Shown here one piece after another: positions 27,025 through 36,509 of a DNA stretch of 64,000 bases. The notes beneath the pieces are model-generated. The model was not told the origin of the DNA. It saw nothing but the letters and a program-made list of their open reading frames with translations, and did no database searches. The position numbers and the translations under genes were made by a program. Position 1 is the first letter of the stretch. Each line of letters opens with the position of its first letter. The DNA is from Planococcus glaciei. GTDB lineage: Bacteria; Bacillota; Bacilli; Bacillales_A; Planococcaceae. The stretch covers positions 1 through 64,000 of the forward strand of contig NZ_FNDC01000013.1 of NCBI RefSeq assembly GCF_900099655.1. The letters are read 5' to 3'.

Positions 27025-29217
27025 ATGGCGAAAGATCTAGTTAGGACACCTGAAGACGTATTCGAAATGGTTGCGTCTTATATGAATGCCGATCATGTTG
27101 ATACGATAAAACGGGCATACCAAGTGGCGCTTGTTGCCCACGAAGGACAATTCCGGAAATCCGGTGAACCTTATATTGTCCATCCGGTTCAAGTTGCCGG
27201 CATACTGGCAGAACTGCAAATGGATCCTGCAACAGTGGCTGCAGGTTTTTTGCATGACGTCGTAGAAGATACGCCGGTCAGTCGGGAAGACATTGTCCGC
27301 GATTTTGATGAAGAAGTGGCGATGCTCGTTGACGGCGTCACCAAACTGAGCAAAATCAAGTACATGTCGAAAGAAGAGCAGCAGGCGGAAAACCACCGCA
27401 AAATGTTTGTCGCCATGGCGCAGGATATCCGCGTCATTTTGATCAAACTGGCGGACCGGCTGCACAATCTCCGGACCCTCAAATACCAGTCGGTTGAAAA
27501 GCAGCGCATGAAAGCGAACGAGACGCTGGAAATTTTTGCGCCGATTGCGCATCGCCTCGGGATCAACACGATCAAATGGGAGCTTGAAGACACAGCACTC
27601 CGTTATTTGAATCCGCAGCAGTACTACCGCATTGTCAATCTGATGAAAAAGAAACGCACAGAGCGGGAAGCCTATTTGAATAATGTCATGGATGAAATTC
27701 GCAACCAACTCGACGAGGTCGACATTAAAGCGGATCTTTTTGGGCGTCCAAAACATATTTACAGCATCTACCGCAAAATGGTGCTGCAAAACAAGCAATT
27801 CAACGAAATCTATGATTTGCTGGCGGTCCGCGTCACAGTGGAAAGCATCAAAGACTGCTACGCAGTGCTGGGCATCATCCATTCCACATGGAAGCCGATG
27901 CCGGGCCGTTTCAAAGATTACATCGCCATGCCAAAACAGAATCTTTACCAGTCGCTCCATACGACGGTCATCGGGCCGCAGGGCGATCCGCTCGAAGTGC
28001 AGATCCGGACCGAAGAAATGCACCGCATCGCGGAATACGGGGTTGCGGCGCATTGGGCTTATAAAGAAGGCCGGAAAGTCGATATGCCGAAAAACACCGT
28101 GGATTCCCGTCTGACATGGTTCCGTGAAATCCTTGATTTCCAGAACGAATCGGACAACGCGGAAGAGTTCATGGAGTCGCTGAAATACGATTTGTTTTCG
28201 GACATGGTCTACGTGTTCTCGCCAAAAGGCGATGTCATCGAGATGCCGGCAGGATCGGTGCCGATCGATTTCGCTTACCGCGTCCACTCGGAAATCGGCA
28301 ACAAAACCATCGGCGCCAAAGTGAACGGCAAGATGGCGCCGCTTGATACCGAACTGAAAACCGGCGACATTGTGGAGATCTTAACGTCCAAACAGTCATT
28401 CGGCCCTAGCCGCGACTGGCTGAAAATTGCCAAGTCGACGCAGACGAAAAACAAGATCAAGCAATTCTTCAAAAAGCAATTGCGCGTCGACAATGTCCAA
28501 AAAGGCAAGGAATTGATCGAGAAGGAAATCCGGGCCCAGGAATTCCCGGTAAAAGAAGTGCTGACGAACGAGAACATCAAACGCGTCTGCGAAAAATTCA
28601 ATTTCGCCGGCGAAGACGATATGTATGCAGCGGTCGGCTTCCAGGGCATCACCGCCCAGCAAGTGGTGAACCGCTTGGCCGAAAAGCAGCGCAAAAAGCG
28701 CGAGCAGGAAGAAGCCATCGAAAAAATTACGGTGGAAATGAAATCCAATGCGCCGGCGAAGCAAACCGAATCCGGCGTCATTGTGCGCGGCATCGACAAT
28801 ATGATGATCCGCTTGTCGCGCTGCTGCAACCCGGTGCCGGGCGACAGCATCATCGGCTTTATCACCAAAGGGCGCGGCGTTTCCGTGCACCGGGCGGATT
28901 GCCCGAATGTGCAGTCCAACCAATCCGACCGGCTGATACCGGTTGAATGGGAAAATGCCGGCGCACCGGACAAAAAAGACTACCATATCGACATCGAAGT
29001 GGAAGCCTACGACCGTACCGGGCTCATTAACGAAGTCATGCACATGGTCAGCGAAACGAAAACGACAATCACCGCTGTCAGCGGCCGGGCGAATTCGGAC
29101 AAAATCGCGACCATCAATATGACGATCATGATTCCGCATATTTCGCATCTGAACCGGGTGGTCGAGCGCATCAAGCAGATTCCGGATGTCTATTCGGTGA
29201 AACGGGTTACGAACTAA
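27025..29217 (+). CDS. rel: Bifunctional (p)ppGpp synthetase/hydrolase Rel
   Basis: Rel makes and degrades the stringent-response alarmone (p)ppGpp. The 730-aa protein has all domains in order. The HD hydrolase keeps H53 and H77-D78 ([10 protein letters not shown]) and [11 protein letters not shown], so hydrolysis should be active. The synthetase has [10 protein letters not shown] and [22 protein letters not shown] (near 305, in adjoining pieces). TGS is near 392 ([16 protein letters not shown]), a zinc-finger/CC region follows near 590-620 ([12 protein letters not shown]), and ACT is at about 655-728. It is followed by dtd at 9 bp, as in Bacillus. Confidence 0.98.
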   Translation: MAKDLVRTPEDVFEMVASYMNADHVDTIKRAYQVALVAHEGQFRKSGEPYIVHPVQVAGILAELQMDPATVAAGFLHDVVEDTPVSREDIVRDFDEEVAMLVDGVTKLSKIKYMSKEEQQAENHRKMFVAMAQDIRVILIKLADRLHNLRTLKYQSVEKQRMKANETLEIFAPIAHRLGINTIKWELEDTALRYLNPQQYYRIVNLMKKKRTEREAYLNNVMDEIRNQLDEVDIKADLFGRPKHIYSIYRKMVLQNKQFNEIYDLLAVRVTVESIKDCYAVLGIIHSTWKPMPGRFKDYIAMPKQNLYQSLHTTVIGPQGDPLEVQIRTEEMHRIAEYGVAAHWAYKEGRKVDMPKNTVDSRLTWFREILDFQNESDNAEEFMESLKYDLFSDMVYVFSPKGDVIEMPAGSVPIDFAYRVHSEIGNKTIGAKVNGKMAPLDTELKTGDIVEILTSKQSFGPSRDWLKIAKSTQTKNKIKQFFKKQLRVDNVQKGKELIEKEIRAQEFPVKEVLTNENIKRVCEKFNFAGEDDMYAAVGFQGITAQQVVNRLAEKQRKKREQEEAIEKITVEMKSNAPAKQTESGVIVRGIDNMMIRLSRCCNPVPGDSIIGFITKGRGVSVHRADCPNVQSNQSDRLIPVEWENAGAPDKKDYHIDIEVEAYDRTGLINEVMHMVSETKTTITAVSGRANSDKIATINMTIMIPHISHLNRVVERIKQIPDVYSVKRVTN

Positions 29218-29226
29218 GGAGGACTT

Positions 29227-29664
29227 ATGCGAGTCATTTTACAGCGTTCCAAACGAGCAAGCGTGAAAGTGGACGGCGCGGTGACGGGAGCCATCGATTC
29301 CGGCTACGTCCTGCTCGTCGGCATCACGCATGAAGATACAGAAAAAGACGCCAAATACGTGGCGGATAAAATTGCCGGCCTGCGGTTGTTTGAAGACGAA
29401 GAAGGCAAGATGAACCATTCGATTCTGGAAAACGGCGGGGATATCCTGTCCATTTCCCAGTTCACGCTTTATGGCGATGTGAAAAAAGGGCGGCGCCCGA
29501 GCTTTATCTCGGCAGCGCGCCCCGAAGCCGCTGAACCGCTTTGGGAGTCGTTCAACGACGCCTTGCGGAATAACGGGCTGACCGTCGAAACCGGCGTGTT
29601 CGGCGCCATGATGGACGTCGAGCTCGTCAATGACGGCCCGGTGACGATATTAGTGGAATCGTAA
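29227..29664 (+). CDS. dtd: D-aminoacyl-tRNA deacylase
   Basis: Dtd hydrolyses D-amino acids from mischarged tRNAs. The 145-aa protein begins [17 protein letters not shown] and has both family motifs: [17 protein letters not shown] (about 78-94) and the cross-subunit NDGPVTI near the C-terminus. Only 9 bp separate it from rel, with AAGGAGGA before the ATG, so the two are co-expressed. Confidence 0.97.
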   Translation: MRVILQRSKRASVKVDGAVTGAIDSGYVLLVGITHEDTEKDAKYVADKIAGLRLFEDEEGKMNHSILENGGDILSISQFTLYGDVKKGRRPSFISAARPEAAEPLWESFNDALRNNGLTVETGVFGAMMDVELVNDGPVTILVES

Positions 29665-29671
29665 GAAGTAG

Positions 29672-29707
29672 AACGGTACAGGGGGTGTTTCCTGTGCCGT
29701 TTTTTTG
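29672..29707 (+). terminator. Terminator after dtd
   Basis: AACGGTACAGG (29672-29682) pairs with CCTGTGCCGTT (29691-29701), followed by a T-run. Confidence 0.88.
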
Positions 29708-29949
29708 TTTTGGGAAGAATGGGAGATTCACTTAAGTGAGCCTAGTTGATTTTTGCAGAATCCATATTACTTGAGCTAAAACATTTCCAATTAATTTACC
29801 GCTTCGGCCGCTTTGGGCATGACTCTCGCGATGAGCCGAGAAAAGCACTCGTCTCATCGCTTCGTCTAGCCCTTGGACGCGCCGGCGCTGAAGAGGTTTT
29901 CAATAGAGAAGTGACTTTTATTTAAATAGTTTTTATAATTGATCACTTG

Positions 29950-30058
29950 GATATGGAGCAAAACTTCGCAGAATCCCTTACTAATCCTGGGGTAGATTGC
30001 CGCAAAGCGATTGTCTGAAGTTCTTTGACAAGTGCTTCGGAGCTGGTTTGCGGAATAT
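29950..30058. repeat. Dispersed palindromic repeat, copy 2
   Basis: It shares both edges with copy 1 at 21562: GATATGGAGCAAAAC at the left and GGAGCTG(G)TTTGCGGAATAT at the right. The interior is diverged and 11 bp shorter. It lies in a 510-bp gap (29665-30177) that also holds the dtd and yrvJ terminators. The remainder (29710-29949, 30059-30136) shows no gene. Confidence 0.65.
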
Positions 30059-30136
30059 CGTCGGGTTTAGACTATTGGTTCAATTTGAATTGGCCATTCT
30101 TCTAAAAATATCCATATAGCTAAATCTATACACAAA

Positions 30137-30174
30137 AAAACAGCACGGGAGGTTTTATTCTCCCGTGCTGTTTT
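30137..30174. terminator. Terminator after yrvJ (bidirectional)
   Basis: AAAACAGCACGGGAG and CTCCCGTGCTGTTTT form a 15-bp stem with A/T runs on both sides. It ends the minus-strand amidase gene. Confidence 0.9.
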
Positions 30175-30177
30175 CAA

Positions 30178-31725
30178 TTATTCTTCCAATTGTGCATCAA
30201 AATAGTTGACGATGCCGGTGTACAGCCCGAGTGCCGCTTGTTCCTGGAACTTCGATGCCGTCACAATGCGTTCATCGTTGAAATTGCTCAAGTAGCCGAG
30301 TTCAATCAGGACGGCCGGCTGCTTGTTTTCACGCAGCACGAGATAATTCCCTGCCTGGACGCCGCGGTTGCGGAGCTCGATTTTGCCGGCTAAGCCCGAA
30401 TTAATGGCTGCAGCGAGCGGCTCTTGGAATTCATGCAGATAATAAGACGTAAATCCGGAAACGCTGCTGTCGTCCGTCGCATCGTAGTGGAGGCTGATAA
30501 AGGCGTCCGCTCCGACTTGATGGGCCGCGGATACACGCTTGCGCAAGTCGACGTATGTATCGGATTGGCGCGTCAGCACCACGTCAGCCCCTGCCGAGCG
30601 CAAATGATGCGACAGCGTTTCAGCCGTCTGCAGCGTCAAATCTTTTTCCAAGGTTTTGCGTGCGCCGACCGTACCGCCGTCATTGCCGCCGTGGCCGGGA
30701 TCGAGCACAATCGTCAAGCCGTCAAGCGTGCCTTTCTTGCGATCGGGTTTCTCTTCTTCTTCAGTCGCTTCCGCTTCGCCGCTTGTTACGACCCAAGTCG
30801 CGACATAGGCCGCAGTGCCGTCCGGCAAAGAAACTTTGTACCAGTCGCCGCTTTGTTCGGAAACTTGCAGTTTATCGCCTGCATCTGCACGGCTTACCAC
30901 GCTTGAAGAAGTGGAAGGCTCGGAGCGCAGGTTGGTGCCGTTTGTAATGACGGTCACACTTTTAGCATCCGACTTTGCCGTCTCTTCGACAGCAGTTGCC
31001 GATTCATCGGACAAATGGCCGTGGAAGGCATAGACCCAGCCGGTTTTCTTTTCGGAAAGCTGAATTTCGACCCAATTGCCTTTGGTTGATTTGACTGGGA
31101 ACACTTCGCCTTTAGTGACGCTGTCCAGAACTTTCGAGCTGAGGTCCGGTTTTTTGCGGACATTCAGAACATCCACCGCAATTTCAAAAGAAGCGGCTTC
31201 AGCAGTTGCCGGTGCCGGCTTTTCCGCTGTCTGTTGGGACGTGCTTATGTATTGTTTAGACACAAATCCACGTGTATTCTGGAAATCCACTTCCGCCCAG
31301 TCGCCGGCTTCGCTGATGACCGTTGCCTGGTCGCCGGCGTTCATTTGCGCGAGCACAGAAGCAGAGATGTCCGGCTGTGCACGGACGTTCAGCCGGTCGA
31401 CGCTTGCCACAGCAGTGACGCCGGAAACTTCCGTATTTTCAGATGCCGTTCCGGACGTCAGCCAGGAAGCGATCCACCCTTGTTCGCCGCCAATTTCGAT
31501 TTCCAGCCAATCGCCGCTTTGCGACAGCGTTTTCACCTTGTCGCCTTTGGCAAATTCGCCGATGACGCCGTAGGAAAGGCCGGGGCCGGTCCGCACATTG
31601 ACGGTTTCGCCGGTAATTTCTACATCGCCGGCGGCAGCAAGTGCGGGATCGGCCGCAGGGGCCGGAGAAATTCCGGAAAACATGAATATGAATAAAATAA
31701 TGGCTATAAACCACTTGCGGTTCAT
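30178..31725 (-). CDS. yrvJ: N-acetylmuramoyl-L-alanine amidase with four SH3b domains (YrvJ)
   Basis: This secreted wall hydrolase cuts the bond between muramic acid and the stem peptide. The 515-aa protein has a signal peptide (1-24, WFIAIILFIFMFSGISPAPA core), four bacterial SH3 repeats (about 35-95, 105-165, 180-240, 255-318; each with VNVRTGPG-, LNVRAQPD-, LNVRKKPD- or TNLRSEPS-like starts) and a C-terminal Amidase_3 domain. The zinc ligands and catalytic residues appear in VLDPGHGGNDGG, the Glu of TLEKDL, ISLHYDA and IELGYLSNFNDE. It lies between dtd and hisS on the opposite strand, exactly where B. subtilis has yrvJ. The ATG is preceded by AAGGAGGTG. Confidence 0.95.
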   Translation of the reverse strand: MNRKWFIAIILFIFMFSGISPAPAADPALAAAGDVEITGETVNVRTGPGLSYGVIGEFAKGDKVKTLSQSGDWLEIEIGGEQGWIASWLTSGTASENTEVSGVTAVASVDRLNVRAQPDISASVLAQMNAGDQATVISEAGDWAEVDFQNTRGFVSKQYISTSQQTAEKPAPATAEAASFEIAVDVLNVRKKPDLSSKVLDSVTKGEVFPVKSTKGNWVEIQLSEKKTGWVYAFHGHLSDESATAVEETAKSDAKSVTVITNGTNLRSEPSTSSSVVSRADAGDKLQVSEQSGDWYKVSLPDGTAAYVATWVVTSGEAEATEEEEKPDRKKGTLDGLTIVLDPGHGGNDGGTVGARKTLEKDLTLQTAETLSHHLRSAGADVVLTRQSDTYVDLRKRVSAAHQVGADAFISLHYDATDDSSVSGFTSYYLHEFQEPLAAAINSGLAGKIELRNRGVQAGNYLVLRENKQPAVLIELGYLSNFNDERIVTASKFQEQAALGLYTGIVNYFDAQLEE

Positions 31726-31791
31726 CTAGCACCTCCTTAAATATACACCTCTTAGTATTATGAAAAAAAAACGGCCATTTGTCAAAAAAGG

Positions 31792-31820
31792 TTGACAAGG
31801 TTTGGGGCAGTCCTTAAGAT
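31792..31820 (+). promoter_or_regulatory. Promoter of the hisS T-box operon
   Basis: Perfect TTGACA (31792-31797), a 17-bp spacer and TAAGAT (31815-31820), just upstream of the T-box leader. Confidence 0.75.
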
Positions 31821-31826
31821 TAAGAT

Positions 31827-32112
31827 TATTATACTTATATACATTTGCCGATGACAAAGAAAGTAATTGCAAGATTGGCTGAAAAGAGAGGGAAAGTCCT
31901 GGGCTGTAAACTTTCCTGCAGGGATCTGTAATGAAAAACACTTTAGAGGCTTTTTTCTGAAAGGCGCCGCATGCGCTTATTAGGAAGGAACGGAACCGGC
32001 CGTTACCCGGAATGAGAGGGTGCCGTCTTTTTGGCATCAACTAGGGTGGAACCGCGGAAGCTGATATTAAAAGCTCTCGTCCCTTGCGCAAGCAAGGGGC
32101 GGGGGCTTTTTT
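31827..32112 (+). promoter_or_regulatory. T-box riboswitch controlling hisS-aspS
   Basis: The T-box sequence AGGGTGGAACCGCGG is at 32043-32057. It is followed by a terminator stem (32071-32112, with GTCCCTTGC/GCAAGGGGC) ending in a T-run. Upstream, paired segments such as GGAAAGT...ACTTTCC (about 31891-31917) fit Stem I. A candidate His specifier codon CAC sits at 31939-31941. Uncharged tRNA should stabilise the antiterminator and allow hisS transcription. Confidence 0.92.
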
Positions 32113-32139
32113 GTATGGAAAAATGGAGGAGTGGAAAAA

Positions 32140-33426
32140 ATGGGCAATAACATTCAAGCACCGCGCGGCACATACGACGTGCTGCCGGACCAGTCTGCCA
32201 AATGGCAGGAAATCGAAGCGAAAATCATTGAACTGTGCAACCTTTACCAATACAAGGAAATCCGGACACCGATTTTCGAGCACACGGAATTGTTCCAGCG
32301 CGGCGTCGGCGATACGACGGATATCGTGACAAAAGAAATGTACACATTCCAGGACCGCGGCGACCGCAGTTTAACGCTTCGCCCGGAAGGCACCGCATCC
32401 GTTGTGCGTTCTTTCGTGGAAAATAAATTATTCGGCTTGCCGGACCAGCCGGTGAAATTGTTCTACACCGGACCGATGTTCCGCTACGAACGCCCGCAGG
32501 CAGGCCGCATGCGCCAATTCGTGCAATTCGGTGTGGAAGCGATCGGCTCCAAAGATCCGGCGATTGACGCAGAAGTCATTTCATTGGCGATGGAACTTTA
32601 CCGTTCCGTCGGCTTGAAGCGTCTGCGCCTCGTACTGAATTCGCTTGGCGATACGGAGAGCCGCATCGCACACCGAGAAGCGTTAGTGAAACATTTTGAA
32701 CCGCGCATCAACGAGTTCTGCACCGACTGCCAGACGCGCCTTGAGAAAAATCCGCTGCGCATTCTTGATTGCAAAGTGGACCGCGACCACCCGTTGATGG
32801 CAACAGCGCCGTCACTGGCTGATTACTTGAACGAAGAATCGCAGGCTTATTTCGACCAAGTGAAAATGTACTTGGACGAGCTCGGCATTGAGTATGTCAT
32901 CGATCCGAATTTGGTGCGCGGCCTGGATTATTACAACCACACCGCATTTGAAATTATGAGCGATGCGGAAGGCTTCGGCGCCATTACGACGCTTTGCGGC
33001 GGCGGGCGCTACAACGGCCTGGTCGAAGACCTCGGCGGACCGGAATCGCCGGGCATCGGCTTTGCGATGAGCATCGAGCGCCTGCTTCTGGCGCTGGAAA
33101 TGGAAAAAGTGGAAATCGGCCAGTCGCAGAACCTGGAAGTGTACGTGATTGCCATGGACGATGCGTCAAAGAAAAAAGCATTCGGCATCATCAAAGAGCT
33201 TCGCTCGAACGGCATTTCAGCCGACATGGACTACACGGGCCGGAAATTGAAAGCCCAGATGAAATCAGCTGACCGCAAAGGCGCGGGCTACGTCATCGTC
33301 ATGGGCGAGACGGAAATGGCAAGCGGACAAGTCGCGTTGAAGGAAATGGCGACCGGCGAACAACAGACCGTTGCATTCGCAGAGATTGCCGGAACGATTA
33401 CGAAAAAGAAATCATTGGAGGAATAG
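32140..33426 (+). CDS. hisS: Histidine-tRNA ligase
   Basis: This class II synthetase charges tRNA-His. The 428-aa protein starts [18 protein letters not shown] and shows motif 2 ([20 protein letters not shown]), the histidine-A loop [15 protein letters not shown] and [14 protein letters not shown], then an anticodon-binding domain (about 330-420). ATG 32140 is chosen over GTG 32131, which lies within the GGAGGAG ribosome site. It sits 27 bp after the T-box terminator and is followed by aspS at 2 bp. Confidence 0.97.
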   Translation: MGNNIQAPRGTYDVLPDQSAKWQEIEAKIIELCNLYQYKEIRTPIFEHTELFQRGVGDTTDIVTKEMYTFQDRGDRSLTLRPEGTASVVRSFVENKLFGLPDQPVKLFYTGPMFRYERPQAGRMRQFVQFGVEAIGSKDPAIDAEVISLAMELYRSVGLKRLRLVLNSLGDTESRIAHREALVKHFEPRINEFCTDCQTRLEKNPLRILDCKVDRDHPLMATAPSLADYLNEESQAYFDQVKMYLDELGIEYVIDPNLVRGLDYYNHTAFEIMSDAEGFGAITTLCGGGRYNGLVEDLGGPESPGIGFAMSIERLLLALEMEKVEIGQSQNLEVYVIAMDDASKKKAFGIIKELRSNGISADMDYTGRKLKAQMKSADRKGAGYVIVMGETEMASGQVALKEMATGEQQTVAFAEIAGTITKKKSLEE

Positions 33427-33428
33427 AT

Positions 33429-35213
33429 ATGTCGAGATCGCATTATAGTGGAGAAGTCAACGAAGCAATTATCGGACAACCCGTATCATTAAAGGGATGG
33501 GTACAAAAACGCCGTGACCTTGGCGGATTGATTTTTGTCGATGTCCGCGACCGCAGCGGCATCGTCCAAGTGGTGTTCAACCCGGAAATTTCGGAAGAAG
33601 CGACGAAAGTCGGAGAAACCTTGCGCAATGAATTTGTTGTGCATATCGAAGGCCTGGTCGTGGCGAGAGCAGAAGGCCAGATCAACCCGAATATGAAAAC
33701 CGGAAAAGTCGAAGTGCAGGTCACAAACGCCAGCATCATCAATGCGGCGAAAAACCCGCCATTTGCGATTGAAGACAATACCGATGTCAATGAAGACTTG
33801 CGCTTGAAATACCGCTACTTGGATTTGCGCCGTCCGGCGATGTACGAAACGTTCAAAATGCGTTCAGACATCACGAAATCGATCCGCCGTTTCCTGGATG
33901 AAGAAGGATTCCTGGAAGTGGAAACACCGATCCTGACAAAATCGACTCCGGAAGGCGCACGCGATTATTTGGTGCCAAGCCGCGTCCACGAAGGCGAATT
34001 TTACGCGCTTCCGCAATCACCGCAATTGTTCAAGCAAATGCTGATGGTGTCCGGCTTCGATAAATATTACCAGATTGCCCGCTGCTTCCGCGATGAAGAC
34101 TTGCGTGCAGACCGCCAGCCGGAATTCACGCAGATCGATATGGAAATGAGCTTCAAATCGATGGAAGAAATTCTGGAAATGAACGAGCGTTTGATGGTCC
34201 AAATGATGAGCGACGTCAAAGGCATCGACATCGAACCGAAATTCCAGCGCATGAGCTATACCGAAGCGATGGACCGTTTCGGTTCCGACAAGCCGGATGT
34301 CCGCTTTGGCCTGGAACTGGTCAACGTTTCCGATTTGGTGAAAGATTCTTCCTTCAAAGTGTTCTCCGGAGCGGTTGAGGGAGGCGGCCAGGTCAAATTG
34401 ATCAACGTCAAAGGCCAGGCAGCCAACTACTCGCGCAAAGACATTGATGCACTCGGCGCATTTGCGGCAGTTTACGGTGCCAAAGGGCTTGCGTGGCTGA
34501 AAGTGGAAGAAGACGGCGTGAAAGGCCCGATTGCAAAATTCTTCGAAGGCGATGCAGCCACTGCGTTGACAGAACGTGCAGAAGCGGAAGCAGGAGACCT
34601 TCTGTTATTCGTAGCCGATTCTTCTTCGGTCGTAGCGGATGCGCTCGGCGCTTTGCGTTTGAAATTCGGCAAAGAACTTGGCCTGATCGACAATTCGCAA
34701 TACAAATTCCTTTGGATCACGGACTGGCCGCTGTTTGAATACGACGAAAAAGAAGGGCGCTATTTTGCGGCTCACCACCCGTTCACGATGCCGTTTGAAG
34801 AAGACCTGGACATCTTGACGACCTCGCCGGAGAAAGTCCGCGCGCAGGCGTATGACCTTGTCTTGAACGGCTATGAGCTAGGCGGAGGCTCGCTGCGCAT
34901 CTACCGCCGCGACATCCAGGAGAAAATGTTCCAGATGCTTGGGTTTACGGACGAAGAAGCCCGTGCCCAGTTCGGCTTCCTGATGGATGCGTTCGAATAC
35001 GGAACGCCTCCGCACGGCGGGATTGCATTCGGCCTCGACCGTCTCGTTATGCTCCTTGCAGGGCGCACCAACTTGCGCGACACCATCGCATTCCCGAAAA
35101 CAGCAAGCGCCAGCGATCTTTTGACGGATGCGCCAAGCCCGGTTTCCGAAACGCAGCTTGAAGAATTAAGCTTATCGGTCAGTATTCAGAATAATGAAAA
35201 AGTACCAGAGTAA
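33429..35213 (+). CDS. aspS: Aspartate-tRNA ligase
   Basis: This class II synthetase charges tRNA-Asp. The 594-aa protein is the bacterial type: OB-fold anticodon domain (1-110, [20 protein letters not shown]), motif 2 [18 protein letters not shown] (near 215), the bacterial GAD insertion (about 300-420), and motif 3 GLDRLVMLL near 535. The C-terminal [17 protein letters not shown] is typical. It is separated from hisS by 2 bp, so it shares the hisS T-box transcript. Confidence 0.97.
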   Translation: MSRSHYSGEVNEAIIGQPVSLKGWVQKRRDLGGLIFVDVRDRSGIVQVVFNPEISEEATKVGETLRNEFVVHIEGLVVARAEGQINPNMKTGKVEVQVTNASIINAAKNPPFAIEDNTDVNEDLRLKYRYLDLRRPAMYETFKMRSDITKSIRRFLDEEGFLEVETPILTKSTPEGARDYLVPSRVHEGEFYALPQSPQLFKQMLMVSGFDKYYQIARCFRDEDLRADRQPEFTQIDMEMSFKSMEEILEMNERLMVQMMSDVKGIDIEPKFQRMSYTEAMDRFGSDKPDVRFGLELVNVSDLVKDSSFKVFSGAVEGGGQVKLINVKGQAANYSRKDIDALGAFAAVYGAKGLAWLKVEEDGVKGPIAKFFEGDAATALTERAEAEAGDLLLFVADSSSVVADALGALRLKFGKELGLIDNSQYKFLWITDWPLFEYDEKEGRYFAAHHPFTMPFEEDLDILTTSPEKVRAQAYDLVLNGYELGGGSLRIYRRDIQEKMFQMLGFTDEEARAQFGFLMDAFEYGTPPHGGIAFGLDRLVMLLAGRTNLRDTIAFPKTASASDLLTDAPSPVSETQLEELSLSVSIQNNEKVPE

Positions 35214-35218
35214 AGTTC

Positions 35219-35247
35219 TTGTGCAATTAAAAAAGGTGTGCTAACAT
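35219..35247 (+). promoter_or_regulatory. Promoter of 6S RNA
   Basis: TTGTGC (35219-35224), a 17-bp spacer and TAACAT (35242-35247), with extended -10 TGC directly before. Confidence 0.7.
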
Positions 35248-35254
35248 ACAAGTA

Positions 35255-35450
35255 GTAGAGAATCCTGATGTGTTCGTTTTAAGCTATTCAGTTTTGACCC
35301 AACATTTTGTCGTCGGGAGACCAAATTTCGTCATGGCTAACATGCCTCTCAGGGGAAGTTATAAGTGATGGAGCGGTCACCCACCTGCTAGAAGCGGGTT
35401 CAAAAACGATATGCAACACAAGGACGGCACGATTGGGATTCTCCATTATT
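35255..35450 (+). ncRNA. ssrS: 6S RNA (bsrA/6S-1 type)
   Basis: 6S RNA mimics an open promoter and sequesters housekeeping RNA polymerase. The region starts GAGAATCCTGATGTG and ends with GGATTCTC, giving an 8-bp closing stem (35258-35265 with 35436-35443). A long imperfect rod lies between, including TTTTGACCCAAC, as in B. subtilis 6S-1. The location between aspS and the tcdA/yrvM gene is the known bsrA locus. Ends are approximate by a few bases. Small open frames in this region are not credible. Confidence 0.85.
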
Positions 35451-35461
35451 TTAACTTTTCG

Positions 35462-35490
35462 CCCTCCGGCAATTTGTCGGGGGGTTTTTA
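35462..35490 (+). terminator. Terminator after 6S RNA
   Basis: CCCTCCGGCA and TGTCGGGGGG pair (with G-U pairs), followed by TTTTT. A TATAAT at 35497-35502 just after may be the tcdA -10. Confidence 0.85.
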
Positions 35491-35546
35491 ATTGTGTATA
35501 ATTCCTAGTATATCTCTCAACTTTCAATTTGAAGGGCAGGAAAATC

Positions 35547-36311
35547 ATGTTACATCAATTTTCACGAAACGAATTAGCCGTGGGCAAAGAAGGAATCGAA
35601 TTATTGAAAAATACAACCGTTGCTGTTCTGGGCGTGGGCGGCGTGGGTTCATTTGCCGCTGAAGCGTGTGCACGCAGCGGAGTCGGCCGCATCATCCTCG
35701 TTGACAAAGACAATGTCGACATCACCAACATCAACCGCCAATTGGTGGCCAATCTTTCAACTGTCGGCCAATCCAAAGCGGAAGTGATGAAGGAGCGCAT
35801 TGCCGACATCAACACGGAATGTGAAGTAATTTCTTTACATATGTTTTATACGGAAGAAACGTTTGAGGAATTCTTCAGCTACAATCCGGACTACGTCATC
35901 GACGCATCCGACACGATGATCTACAAAGTCCACTTGATGCAGGAATGCTACAAGCGCGGCGTGAAAATCATCTCGAGCATGGGCGCAGCGAACAAAACCG
36001 ATCCGACGCGTTTCCGCATCGCGGACATTTCCAAAACGCATACCGATCCGCTCGCCAAAATCATCCGCAAGAAATTGCGTGAAGCGGGAATCCGCAAAGG
36101 CATTCCGGTCGTCTTTTCCGATGAAAGCCCGATTGTCATCCGCGAAGACGTCGTTGGAACCGTCGGAAAGCCGGATGCTGCCATCCGCAAAGCGAAAATG
36201 CCGCCAAGCTCCAACGCCTTCACGCCGTCTACTGTCGGCCTGATCTGCGCAAGCTGGGTCGTTAACGACATCACCCGCGAGATTCCGATTGAACGCGTCA
36301 GAAATAATTAA
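35547..36311 (+). CDS. tcdA: tRNA threonylcarbamoyladenosine dehydratase TcdA (YrvM)
   Basis: TcdA cyclises t6A37 to ct6A in ANN-decoding tRNAs. The 254-aa ThiF/E1-like protein has the nucleotide loop GVGGVGS (29-35), DKDNVDITNINRQL (near 55-68) and a later Rossmann half with YVIDASDTM. ATG 35547 is preferred because the protein then begins MLHQFSRNEL as its relatives do; a TTG at 35529 is in frame. The ribosome site GGGCAGG is only moderate. The order aspS-6S-tcdA-rarA matches Bacillus. Confidence 0.9.
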   Translation: MLHQFSRNELAVGKEGIELLKNTTVAVLGVGGVGSFAAEACARSGVGRIILVDKDNVDITNINRQLVANLSTVGQSKAEVMKERIADINTECEVISLHMFYTEETFEEFFSYNPDYVIDASDTMIYKVHLMQECYKRGVKIISSMGAANKTDPTRFRIADISKTHTDPLAKIIRKKLREAGIRKGIPVVFSDESPIVIREDVVGTVGKPDAAIRKAKMPPSSNAFTPSTVGLICASWVVNDITREIPIERVRNN

Positions 36312-36314
36312 TGG

Positions 36315-36344
36315 AAAGCCGGCCCTAAGATGGAGCCGGCTTTT
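36315..36344 (+). terminator. Terminator after tcdA
   Basis: AAAGCCGGC (36315-36323) and GCCGGCTTT (36335-36343), followed by T. Confidence 0.85.
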
Positions 36345-36359
36345 GCGTGCCGAATTTTG

Positions 36360-36439
36360 CTGAGCGCGCATAAATTTTTCTAAAAGCGCATAAATTTCGC
36401 CAGACGCGCATAAATCCGTCTGAACGCGCATAAAAACGG
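36360..36439. repeat. Intergenic tandem array 3, exact 20-bp units
   Basis: Four units start at 36360, 36380, 36400 and 36420, each with the invariant core GCGCATAAA or CGCGCATAAA (CTGAGCGCGCATAAATTTTT is the first). It sits between the tcdA terminator and the rarA terminator, i.e. between convergent genes. Confidence 0.92.
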
Positions 36440-36472
36440 ATTGCCAAAAGAAAAGCCATCAAAAAAGCCATC

Positions 36473-36502
36473 AAAAAAGCCGTTTCCATGGATGGAAACG
36501 GC
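36473..36502. terminator. Terminator after rarA
   Basis: GCCGTTTCCAT and ATGGAAACGGC form the stem. The AAAAAA at 36473-36478 is the T-run for the minus-strand rarA transcript. Confidence 0.88.
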
Positions 36503-36509
36503 TGCCATT

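Noticed and set aside
35307..35501. Small open frame in the aspS-tcdA gap
   Set aside because: It lies within the 6S RNA gene and its terminator.
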